This document shows, piece after piece, positions 1 through 5,485 of a stretch of 8,273 nucleotides of DNA; position 1 is the stretch's first letter; the number at the start of each line of letters is the position of its first letter. The notes beneath the pieces were generated by a model. It was not told the DNA's origin and ran no database searches. It was given only the letters and a program-made list of their open reading frames with translations. A program made the translations under genes and the position numbers. The DNA is from Thermofilum sp. ex4484_15. GTDB taxonomy: Archaea > Thermoproteota > Thermoprotei > Thermofilales > EX4484-15. The DNA lies in NCBI GenBank assembly GCA_002254595.1, contig NJEH01000034.1:1-8273 (forward strand), read 5' to 3'.

Positions 1-854
1 GTATACGTCCTTACCCCTGGAGGGGCGTACTTTAATAGATCTATATACATAGTTAATGCCGCTACAGCGGCTGGGGAATTTAACGAACCTCCCTCCTCTA
101 CCGAAGCCCTACGCTTGAGGGTGATGCCCCAGTAATGTACACCGAAGGTGGGGAATATGGTTTCGGCTACTACTTCGTAGAAGAGGCAAGGATGGGTAGC
201 TGCTTGGGCTACGTGTCCGTACAATCCCTGTTTAGGCCTATAGAAGAACTCCGCTATTTGCTTGTATTCTTCCCAGGTCCTCGGAGGCCTTAAGTCCCAA
301 CCATACTTAGCTTTAAAAGTAGCTCTCTCCTTAGGGTCATTAAAGAGGTCCTTCCTGTAAGCATATACTTTAATAAAGGTTTCGAAGGGTACTGCTAATA
401 TTTTATCATTAACTACATAATATTTTAACGAGAATATATCCCATATATCGTAATTGGGATACCATAATTTCTTAGGGAAGGTACGTATGTCAGTTAAATA
501 GCCTTTAGCGGCATAGAAGGCTATGATGTCCTGCTCTACGTAAACTAGATCGTATATCCCCGTTTTAGCTTCCATATCAGCAATCGACTTTCTATACATT
601 TCATCCCATGAAGTGGCCTCTACTTTGACTTTAATACCCGTAATCTTTTCAAACTCAGGAGCCAATACGTCCCTTATGAATAATGAAGGAGGAGTACTCT
701 CAGTAATCCATGTAATCGTAATACCCCTATAGGGCTTAGATACTTCAGCTAACCACTCCTTTATCGTTACCTGCTTAGGTTGGGCTATAAGTGAGATCGT
801 AGGGGTAAGGAGGATAAGGATTATCGCTAACGTTAAAACTAGCTTCTTATGCAT
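1..854 (-). CDS. ABC transporter sugar-type substrate-binding protein (N-terminal part, runs off left edge)
   Basis: The frame from the ATG at 854 stays open to the window edge and gives 284 residues. Residues 1-25 form a Sec-type signal peptide: MHKK, then a run of Leu, Ile, Val and Ala ending near SLIAQPKQ, without a lipobox cysteine. The mature part reads like a family 1 (MalE-like) extracellular solute-binding protein: ITWITEST, then APEFEKITGIKVKVE (typical beta-alpha start of lobe 1), YDLVYVEQDIIAFYAAKGYLTDI, a VPFETF segment and a PPRTWEEYKQIAEFF segment at the lobe transition. This family captures sugars outside the membrane and passes them to ABC permeases. The C-terminal lobe and any permease genes would lie to the left, outside the window. 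A GGTGG Shine-Dalgarno at 863-867 supports the start. Binding-protein identity is firm. The ligand is unknown; sugar is inferred from family and from the glycosidase and sugar kinase elsewhere in the window. Confidence 0.9.
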   Translation of the reverse strand, partial: MHKKLVLTLAIILILLTPTISLIAQPKQVTIKEWLAEVSKPYRGITITWITESTPPSLFIRDVLAPEFEKITGIKVKVEATSWDEMYRKSIADMEAKTGIYDLVYVEQDIIAFYAAKGYLTDIRTFPKKLWYPNYDIWDIFSLKYYVVNDKILAVPFETFIKVYAYRKDLFNDPKERATFKAKYGWDLRPPRTWEEYKQIAEFFYRPKQGLYGHVAQAATHPCLFYEVVAETIFPTFGVHYWGITLKRRASVEEGGSLNSPAAVAALTMYIDLLKYAPPGVRTY

Positions 855-884
855 TTAGGTTTCCACCGTAATCTATTCATTGTT

Positions 885-898
885 TATAGTATATAAGC
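885..898 (-). promoter_or_regulatory. TATA-box promoter of the binding-protein gene
   Basis: On the minus strand this reads CTTATATACTATAAA, a good archaeal box A. Its centre is about 39 bp upstream of the ATG at 854, which predicts a transcript start near 867 and a leader of roughly 13 nt that just includes the GGTGG Shine-Dalgarno. The binding-protein gene is therefore probably transcribed on its own and not from the isomerase gene upstream. Confidence 0.6.
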
Positions 899-995
899 CT
901 TAATTATCAACAAAGGCTATAGGTACGTTTAATCTTGTAATAGAAGATTTAGTGGTATCTCCGAAGATTAACGCTTGTTACTTTTGACATAAGTT

Positions 996-1001
996 AAAAA
1001 A
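996..1001 (-). terminator. Oligo-T terminator candidate after the isomerase gene
   Basis: On the minus strand this is a T6 run in CCCTTTTTTAACTT, about 65 bp past the isomerase stop codon and about 100 bp before the next promoter. Archaeal RNA polymerase commonly terminates at such T tracts without a hairpin. The rest of the 855-1063 gap holds only short imperfect inverted repeats (for example GAATA/TATTC around 1038-1052) and no gene that I can see. Confidence 0.35.
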
Positions 1002-1063
1002 GGGTAATGAACTGTACAGATCATAACGAGGTATTAAGAATATACCGTATTCGGTGGGAATTT

Positions 1064-1645
1064 TTAAGCTCTCCTAAATACCTTAAAATGCTTTAACTCC
1101 TCCGTTAATTTAGCTAAGCCCTCTCGGTCGAAATTCACAGAATTAGGGTGTAAATCGAGTAGGTATAAGCCGTCGTAGTGACTATTAACGAGTAACTTTA
1201 AGACCTCCTCTATAGGCGCGTTACCCTCACCCGGTGGTAAGTGTAAATCGCCTAAGCCCCTACTCCAAACCCTGGTACCTAATCCATCGCACTTACCCAT
1301 GTTGTCGTTCAAATGTAAATGCTTAACGTAACTTAAGTTCCTCCTCACTTCATCTAATAGGTTAAAACCGTATAGCTCGGCTGCCAGGTAAAGGTGCCCT
1401 ACATCTAATGCTATACCGGCCCCCTCGTATCCCAATCTATCTATTACCTTAGCTAAGGAGGTAAGCCTAACTCCTATCCTTAAGCTATATAACCTAGGAT
1501 CGTCGTTCTCTAAACATATCTTAACTTTATCGTCCCCGCTCAATTCAATGAAGTAATCTATCGCACGTACCACATTGCCCATTACCTCTTGGTACTTTAT
1601 CGGTACCCCCCTTCTAGGGATGACATCCCCGCAATGGAAGACCAC
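1064..1645 (-). CDS. Sugar phosphate isomerase/epimerase-type TIM-barrel protein, N-terminally truncated
   Basis: This is the xylose isomerase-like (AP endonuclease 2) TIM-barrel family, which acts on sugars or sugar phosphates with bound divalent metal. In the frame from the GTG at 1645 the metal-site elements are VFHCG (H4), ICLEN (E46), GIALDVGH (D81, H84), VKHLHLND (H111) and GDLHLPPGEG (residues 132-141), and the C-terminus appears complete at 193 residues. Family members usually have about 250-280 residues. The GTG falls inside the third beta strand and has no Shine-Dalgarno. Homology continues upstream (GLHST, the second strand, near 1724-1744), so the GTG is unlikely to be the ancestral start and the protein may not fold. 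The PhoU-like gene lies just upstream. The gene is either a 5'-damaged pseudogene or carries a sequence error. Family assignment is solid; substrate is unknown. Confidence 0.75.
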   Translation of the reverse strand: MVFHCGDVIPRRGVPIKYQEVMGNVVRAIDYFIELSGDDKVKICLENDDPRLYSLRIGVRLTSLAKVIDRLGYEGAGIALDVGHLYLAAELYGFNLLDEVRRNLSYVKHLHLNDNMGKCDGLGTRVWSRGLGDLHLPPGEGNAPIEEVLKLLVNSHYDGLYLLDLHPNSVNFDREGLAKLTEELKHFKVFRRA

Positions 1646-1798
1646 TAAGATGGGTTTTATGGAATTAACTAATTCACTAAGGGCCTCGATGTACCTTAAC
1701 CTGGGCTTACCCTCGCGCGAAAGTAGGGCGGTCGAATGAAGCCCTAACTTTAAGTATAAAAAGCTTAAGCATAAAAAGTTCCTACTGACTCGGAATAG
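1646..1798 (-). pseudogene. In-frame 5' remnant of the isomerase gene without start codon
   Basis: The isomerase frame stays open from 1645 back to 1798 and ends at a TAA (1799-1801). About 40 of these codons look homologous to the family: LKLGLHSTALLS is the second barrel strand, followed by a helix containing RLRYIEALSEL and then PILVVFHCG. No ATG, GTG or TTG occurs in this frame. The first strand and helix expected in the family, roughly 40-50 residues, are absent because the PhoU-like gene ends at 1815. An ATG with a GGAGG two bases upstream sits at 1805-1807 in the same frame but is followed by TTT and then TAA. This looks like a decayed or deleted 5' end. Confidence 0.5.
1751..1778 (-). 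repeat. Tandem 15-bp duplication with two TATA-like boxes
   Basis: TAAGTATAAAAAG (1751-1763) and TAAGCATAAAAAG (1766-1778) are direct copies with one mismatch and a 15-bp period. On the minus strand each copy gives CTTTTTATRCTTA, a strong box A match. Translated in the isomerase frame the duplication is FLCLS/FLYLK. A transcript from the downstream copy would begin near 1735, where no in-frame start codon exists. Confidence 0.55.
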
Positions 1799-1814
1799 TT
1801 AAAACATTTCCTCC

Positions 1815-2846
1815 TTAATAGTTAACGGGTATTGGGTTTTCTATGGCTAAATTTATGGCTATTTCGGCGATATCCGAACTGTAATCAGCTATCCTCTTAA
1901 AGCTCTCCAGTATGGTCCTTAACGGTAACGCTACGCCTATATCCAACCTCTCCCTTATTATCCACCCTATCGCTTCCTCCTCCTTAAGGCCTATTTCCCT
2001 CGATCCCCTTACTACTCTATGCCCTAGGTTTATATCCCTCCTCAATAGGGACCTCACGGAGTTCCCGTAGGTCTCCACTACTTTAAGCCCCATTTCCCTT
2101 AAGTTCTCCAAGTAAGTTAAAGCCTCCGTAGGCATCCTTAGCATTATTTTAGCTATCCTATTTACGTGATCGGCAATCCTCTCGACGCTCTTAACTACTA
2201 GCCTGAAGCCTAGGACCTCCCTGAAGTCGTAAAGCCCTACGTCGGAGGGGAGTAATAGGCCTAAGGCTACCGATTTCAATTGCCTTACTATAAATAAGTA
2301 GAATTTATCTACCGTATCCTCCCTTTCGGTAACTTCCTTAAGTACCTCTTCGTTCCTTTCGCCTAGGCATTTAACTACGTCCGAAAGCATGTGGGAAGTT
2401 ATGTTAGTCATCCTCTTAATGGCGTTAACTACCGATAACTCTGTAGGTTTAGCTAAGCACTGTACTATTACGTAATCGCTAGCTTCATCTATTATTTCGA
2501 CGCCTATCATTTTCTTCACCATGCACTCCTTTATGGCCGTCCTATGCTTATAGGTACCCTCCGGGAACGTTATCTCTATCAAGTCGTAACCTACTAGGTA
2601 CCTCGCGATGAACTCCCTTACGCTAGCTTCAGGGCTTAGCTTCGGGTCTACGCGCATGGTAGTCTTAAAGGGCTTAGGAGATTCCTTCCTGAAGCGTACT
2701 TTAAGAGAACCATCCGGTAGGGGGGTTAAAGTTAGGTAATCCCCTTGTTTTAAACCCAACCTCCTAACCCAGTTCTTAGGTAGGGAAATGATATAAGTGG
2801 ACCCACCCGTTATCTGGACCCTTCTTAGTATTTCGTTGGAAGGCAT
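1815..2846 (-). CDS. AbrB-domain/PhoU-domain phosphate regulator
   Basis: A 343-residue cytoplasmic protein. Residues 6-52 form a SpoVT/AbrB-type swapped-hairpin DNA-binding domain (RRVQITGGSTYIISLPKNWVRRLGL, then QGDYLTL). Two PhoU helical repeats follow; their signatures are TEREDTVDKFYLFIVRQL (about 168-186), ERIADHVNRIAKIM (about 221-234) and KRIADYSSDIAEIAINL (about 316-332). PhoU repeats bind metal clusters, and in bacteria PhoU proteins restrain phosphate uptake and signalling. This AbrB-PhoU fusion is a recurrent archaeal form thought to act as a DNA-binding regulator. The ATG start is supported by GAGGGG at 2852-2857, five bases upstream. No pst transporter genes are in the window, so its targets are unknown. 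It probably has its own promoter in the gap after lplB. I leave the symbol blank because equivalence to bacterial phoU is not shown. Confidence 0.88.
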   Translation of the reverse strand: MPSNEILRRVQITGGSTYIISLPKNWVRRLGLKQGDYLTLTPLPDGSLKVRFRKESPKPFKTTMRVDPKLSPEASVREFIARYLVGYDLIEITFPEGTYKHRTAIKECMVKKMIGVEIIDEASDYVIVQCLAKPTELSVVNAIKRMTNITSHMLSDVVKCLGERNEEVLKEVTEREDTVDKFYLFIVRQLKSVALGLLLPSDVGLYDFREVLGFRLVVKSVERIADHVNRIAKIMLRMPTEALTYLENLREMGLKVVETYGNSVRSLLRRDINLGHRVVRGSREIGLKEEEAIGWIIRERLDIGVALPLRTILESFKRIADYSSDIAEIAINLAIENPIPVNY

Positions 2847-2882
2847 ATATTCCCCTCTATAATGATGTTACCGATTTATTGC

Positions 2883-2894
2883 AACTATATAGTT
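2883..2894 (-). promoter_or_regulatory. TATA box inside a perfect 12-bp palindrome (PhoU-like gene promoter)
   Basis: AACTATATAGTT is its own reverse complement. Its centre is about 42 bp upstream of the ATG at 2846, placing transcription start near 2862, with a leader of about 15 nt that carries the GAGGGG Shine-Dalgarno. A dimeric regulator bound here would block TBP. Since the gene encodes an AbrB-type DNA-binding domain, autoregulation is possible, but that is inference. Confidence 0.55.
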
Positions 2895-2909
2895 AAACTA
2901 AGTACCTAT

Positions 2910-3194
2910 TTATTTAGCTTCCCTTAAGGAATTTACTATAAGCCCCCTTAAGTCCTCTATACTTATCCCTACTAATTCCAACCTGCCTATATACCTCGAT
3001 AACAATTTATCTACTTCGGAGGGGTCCGCTCTCATTCCCTTGGCTCCCCTCTCCAAGTTATCCAGTAAGTAAGGGGGGTAAGCGAAGAAATCGCCGCTTA
3101 CTTTGAGGTCCCTTATGATACCGCTTACTACTTCTAATTCGATTTTTAGGTACTTACCCCCGCTCTTCTCGACCTGTTTAACTACCTTAACCAT
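2910..3194 (-). CDS. lplB: Lipoate-protein ligase, C-terminal accessory subunit LplB
   Basis: A 94-residue protein matching the C-terminal domain of lipoate-protein ligase A. It has a beta-hairpin start (GGKYLKIELEVVSGIIRDLKVSGDFF, residues 12-37), with the typical GDFF turn, then a helical part (LLDNLERGAKGMRADPSEVDKLL). In Thermoplasma acidophilum this domain is a separate subunit that LplA needs to form lipoyl-AMP. The gene begins eight bases after the lplA stop. GAGGT lies about 12 bases upstream of the ATG, inside lplA, so translational coupling is likely. Its length is right for an LplB. The fused alternative is excluded because a stop codon and a separate ATG divide the two frames. Confidence 0.88.
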   Translation of the reverse strand: MVKVVKQVEKSGGKYLKIELEVVSGIIRDLKVSGDFFAYPPYLLDNLERGAKGMRADPSEVDKLLSRYIGRLELVGISIEDLRGLIVNSLREAK

Positions 3195-3202
3195 AACTTA
3201 AT

Positions 3203-3958
3203 TTACCTCTTGAAGTTCCAATTTCTACTTTCGTACTTCAATTTTAACTTCACGGCCAATTTCCTCTCCTCCTCGGTAATTTCATCCTCTATTAGCTCCA
3301 CTCCTAGAGCTCCCTCGAAACCCCTTATTAAGGCCCTAATTACCTCTTCCTTACGCGGCCTATAGCCTAGTTCCCTAGCTACCGTAGTAACCCTTTCGTA
3401 TATCGAGGAGATCCTGTGGGAGCTTAGCTTTAACTTAGGGGCTTTTAAAACCTTCGCTAGTACCTCCAGGTCGGTAGCGTACATCAAGGTACCGTGTTGA
3501 AGTAACGCGTTGGGCTTCCTTACTTGAGCGCTACAGGAGACCTTCTTGCAATTTATTACTACATCGTTAACCGGTAGGAAGGAAGCTTCGAGTCCTAATT
3601 CAGCTAGCGCGTAAATTAACCCCTTACATATGGCCTTGTAGCTAAGTAAGATATCCCTAGGGAAATCCCTTAAGTTAGCTACTAGGCTATAGGTAATTTC
3701 CCCTCTTTCATCGTGATATACCGAGCCCCCTCCGGTAATCCTCCTAACTAGCGGTACCCGTAAGGAATTTAAAACGTTTAAATCCACGGCCTCGTTTACC
3801 TTCTGGAAGTACCCTATGCTTACCGAACTGGGTTTAAATACGTATAACCTTAAGGTATTCGGTACTTTACCCCTATCCTTAAGTAATAACATGGCCTCGT
3901 CTAAGGCCATGTTCCAGTAAGGATCCCCCTCATCTACTATTAGCCTCCATTTAGTCAC
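3203..3958 (-). CDS. lplA: Lipoate-protein ligase, catalytic subunit LplA
   Basis: A 251-residue protein of the BPL/LplA/LipB fold. It activates lipoate with ATP and transfers it to a lysine of lipoyl domains in 2-oxoacid dehydrogenase complexes or GcvH. Visible motifs are WNMALDEAML (15-24), RRITGGGSVYHD (72-83, lipoyl-AMP binding loop), NDVVINCKKVSCSAQ (131-145) with K139 at the catalytic lysine position, and LLQHGTLM (152-159). The C-terminal domain found in E. coli LplA is missing and is supplied by lplB just downstream. The segment usually written GKK.SGSA reads CKKVSCSA here, so two glycines near the catalytic lysine are cysteines. The start is a GTG at 3958 with no Shine-Dalgarno but a TATA box 28 bp upstream, consistent with a leaderless mRNA. 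An octanoyltransferase (LipM-like) role is less likely given the lplB partner. Confidence 0.9.
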   Translation of the reverse strand: MTKWRLIVDEGDPYWNMALDEAMLLLKDRGKVPNTLRLYVFKPSSVSIGYFQKVNEAVDLNVLNSLRVPLVRRITGGGSVYHDERGEITYSLVANLRDFPRDILLSYKAICKGLIYALAELGLEASFLPVNDVVINCKKVSCSAQVRKPNALLQHGTLMYATDLEVLAKVLKAPKLKLSSHRISSIYERVTTVARELGYRPRKEEVIRALIRGFEGALGVELIEDEITEEERKLAVKLKLKYESRNWNFKR

Positions 3959-3982
3959 GAATTAACTTATGTTTATTAAAGG

Positions 3983-3990
3983 ATTTAAAC
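3983..3990 (-). promoter_or_regulatory. TATA box of leaderless lplA-lplB transcript
   Basis: On the minus strand the sequence is GTTTAAAT, centred about 28 bp upstream of the lplA GTG at 3958. That spacing puts transcription start at or next to the start codon, which fits the lack of a Shine-Dalgarno before lplA. Confidence 0.5.
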
Positions 3991-4231
3991 TTAGAATGTT
4001 TAAGGCGGGGATGAAGGTAAGGACGTCCATAAGTACTTTAAGCCTCCTAGGACTAGCTAACGTTAAGCTTTCGGCTAAGCCTTTAACGGCTTACCTACTC
4101 CAGTATCCTAGGAACGGTTATAAAGCTAGGTGGCTTTCCGTCCCCCAGAGTTCGTTTAATTCCTCGGACAAGAACTAACTATCTAGAGTACTTTGGCCGC
4201 CGGTAAGTTCAACTACTTCAATTAGGAAGTT

Positions 4232-4245
4232 AAAGGTTTTTATGA
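4232..4245 (+). promoter_or_regulatory. Plus-strand BRE/TATA-like element
   Basis: AAAGGTTTTTATGA resembles a purine-rich BRE followed by box A. It would start transcription around 4265, just ahead of the long hairpin at 4273-4322. It is supported only by similarity and spacing. Confidence 0.3.
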
Positions 4246-4272
4246 GGAATTAGTAAATGCCGTAAACGTTAT

Positions 4273-4322
4273 TAAAGGGTTGAGCCGCTTAGCGTTAACG
4301 ACGCGCTAAAAGCAACCCTTTA
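4273..4322 (+). ncRNA. Strong stem-loop (10-bp plus 6-bp stems), possible structured RNA or leader
   Basis: TAAAGGGTTG (4273-4282) and CAACCCTTTA (4313-4322) pair perfectly over 10 bp. Inside, TTAGCG (4289-4294) pairs with CGCTAA (4304-4309) over 6 bp, with a 9-base loop and an internal loop of 6 and 3 bases. No T tract follows, so it is not a classic terminator. A TATA-like element lies 28-41 bases upstream and a GGAGGT Shine-Dalgarno nine bases downstream (4331-4336). It could therefore be the leader hairpin of the following open frame, a small RNA, or a relic of an inserted element. The structure is seen directly; its function is unknown. Confidence 0.4.
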
Positions 4323-4530
4323 CGCGAGAAGGAGGTTAAAGGGCTTAATAGCCTTAGGTTGCATAAGGCCTAGAGGGTATAGGCGGGAGGTAGATCCTTA
4401 CTTAGTAAGGCGTGGGTTAATAGATAGGATAGCTTTACCCGGACTTAAGCTAATTAAGGACGAGGGATTAAAGTTATTTAACGCATATCGTAGCATACCG
4501 GAGGAACTACTTAAGACTATATCTATCTAA
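4276..4530 (+). pseudogene. Open frame without start codon, possible decayed DNA-binding protein gene
   Basis: This frame is open from the TAA at 4273-4275 to a TAA at 4528-4530, with 84 sense codons. Codon use matches the confident genes (AGG, TTA, CTA, GTA) and the strand is purine-rich. From about 4321 it reads YARRRLKGLIALGCIRP, then VDPYLVRRGLIDRIALPGLK, LIKDEGLKLFNAYRSIPEEL and LKTISI. The RRGLID segment followed by a G..L helix resembles the end of a winged-helix domain, but I do not recognise the family. There is no ATG, GTG or TTG in frame. A GGAGGT at 4331-4336 is followed in frame only by ATA at 4348. Likely frame-shifted coding sequence also lies upstream. The frame converges on the nuclease gene and overlaps its 3' end by eight bases. 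It is best read as the 3' remnant of a broken gene; a real gene with an unusual start is the alternative. Confidence 0.4.
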
Positions 4531-5485
4531 CTAGCGGTTCGGAATTATAACCCATTTCCCTAAGTTCCTTAGCTAGCCTATAGGAGTACCCGAATACCGT
4601 ATAAACCTCCTCCGCCCCGCTGGAGTCCACGTAGTTAACTAAGGAAGGGAAATCGGCGTGGCTAGATAGCGGTATCCCGTTACGGTTACTTAGCGCCCAA
4701 CCGGTACATATTAACGCCTTACGGCACAAGCCCTCCGTCCAGCGGCTTAACTTAACTATTAATATCCCTCCCTCAGGTACCTTAAGGGCTACCTTAAGGT
4801 TTAAATCCTCCCCCTCCTCCTCGAAATGTACTCGGCTAGCTTTTAGGGCCGAGGGATGTACGTAAAGTTCCCCCCTGAATTTAGAGCGTAGGAGTAGGGC
4901 TATTACCTCTTGAGCTACCCCCGGCGACCTACCGGCTATTGTTACGCTACCTTCGCTTTCTAAAACCTCCCCTACCTTCTCCAGTAACCTATTGTAACTA
5001 ACCCACCTAGAGGGGAAAGTATAATAAGGATCGCCGTAGGTAGCCTCTATTATCAATACGTCCGACTCAATGGACTTAGCCGGTTTAAGTATTACCCTTT
5101 CATCGGTATTGAAATCCCCAGTATATGCTATTATCGGTTCGGTTAGGATAGCGTACTGTAAGCTACCTACTATATGGCCAGCTCCTTCGTAAGCTAATGG
5201 AATTCCGCTTACTTCTATTTCCCCTCTTTCCCCGCTTAAGAGCTTTAAATCCAACCCCTTTAGGGAACCTTTAAGGCTTATTAACTTGGCCGTAGCGTAG
5301 CTCATAACTATGGGGACCTTTAACTTCCTTAAAACCCTTAAGTTTACGTGATCCCAATGGGCGTGGCTTATAGCTATTAAGTCGGGCTTACGGGATGGAT
5401 AAGAAACGGGATCGAAAAGTACCCTCCTACCCCTAACCTCTACTAGGATTCCACCGTCGTACCTTACCTTCAATTCCCTAACCAC
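4523..5485 (-). CDS. Metallo-beta-lactamase/beta-CASP nuclease-like protein
   Basis: A 320-residue protein of the RNA-processing/DNA-repair metallo-beta-lactamase group (CPSF73-like; close in layout to the short ligase-associated exonucleases). Motifs in order: FDPVSY (24-29), SHAHWDH (40-46, zinc ligands), GAGHIVGS (101-108, H104), TGDFNTDE (122-129, D124), EATYGDP (147-153, beta-CASP motif A) and LSSHADF (273-279, motif B H276). Motif C, normally a histidine in a V.HG or VHG context, reads VFGYSYRLAKEL with F298, so one expected active-site residue is absent. The length is short for CPSF73-like enzymes but normal for the ligase-associated type. The GTG start overlaps the last eight bases of nreA, so the two are co-transcribed and probably co-translated. 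RNA 3' processing and DNA exonuclease roles are both possible; the nreA link favours DNA. Confidence 0.83.
   Translation of the reverse strand: MVRELKVRYDGGILVEVRGRRVLFDPVSYPSRKPDLIAISHAHWDHVNLRVLRKLKVPIVMSYATAKLISLKGSLKGLDLKLLSGERGEIEVSGIPLAYEGAGHIVGSLQYAILTEPIIAYTGDFNTDERVILKPAKSIESDVLIIEATYGDPYYTFPSRWVSYNRLLEKVGEVLESEGSVTIAGRSPGVAQEVIALLLRSKFRGELYVHPSALKASRVHFEEEGEDLNLKVALKVPEGGILIVKLSRWTEGLCRKALICTGWALSNRNGIPLSSHADFPSLVNYVDSSGAEEVYTVFGYSYRLAKELREMGYNSEPLVR

Larger units (their letters stand above)
3969..4275 (+). other. Intergenic stretch with broken plus-strand coding-like fragments
   Basis: No intact gene is convincing here. One frame is open for 69 codons from an ATG at 3969 to 4178, but it overlaps the lplA promoter, has no Shine-Dalgarno and resembles nothing I know. 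Other plus frames show short coding-like runs broken by stops, for example RLTYSSILGTVIKLGGFPSP and EVKGFYEELVNAVNVIKGL (the latter about 4212-4280). Minus-strand frames are heavily interrupted. The pattern fits a decayed plus-strand gene whose better-kept 3' end is the open frame ending at 4530. Confidence 0.3.

Noticed and set aside
855..1063. Possible small RNA or small gene in the 209-bp gap
   Set aside because: Only short imperfect repeats, a T6 tract and the downstream promoter are visible; no supported gene.
1770..1772. ATG opening a short out-of-frame peptide (MLKLFILKVRASFDRP) before the isomerase core
   Set aside because: It ends at a stop after about 20 codons, is out of frame with the isomerase, and resembles no known N-terminus. 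The ATG belongs to a TATA-like repeat.
2862..2868. ATGATGT resembling a C box of a C/D guide RNA
   Set aside because: No CTGA D box or paired C'/D' boxes follow at the expected distance.
3969..4178. 69-codon plus-strand open frame starting at an ATG
   Set aside because: It overlaps the lplA promoter, has no Shine-Dalgarno and no recognisable motif. It is kept only as part of the degenerate interval.
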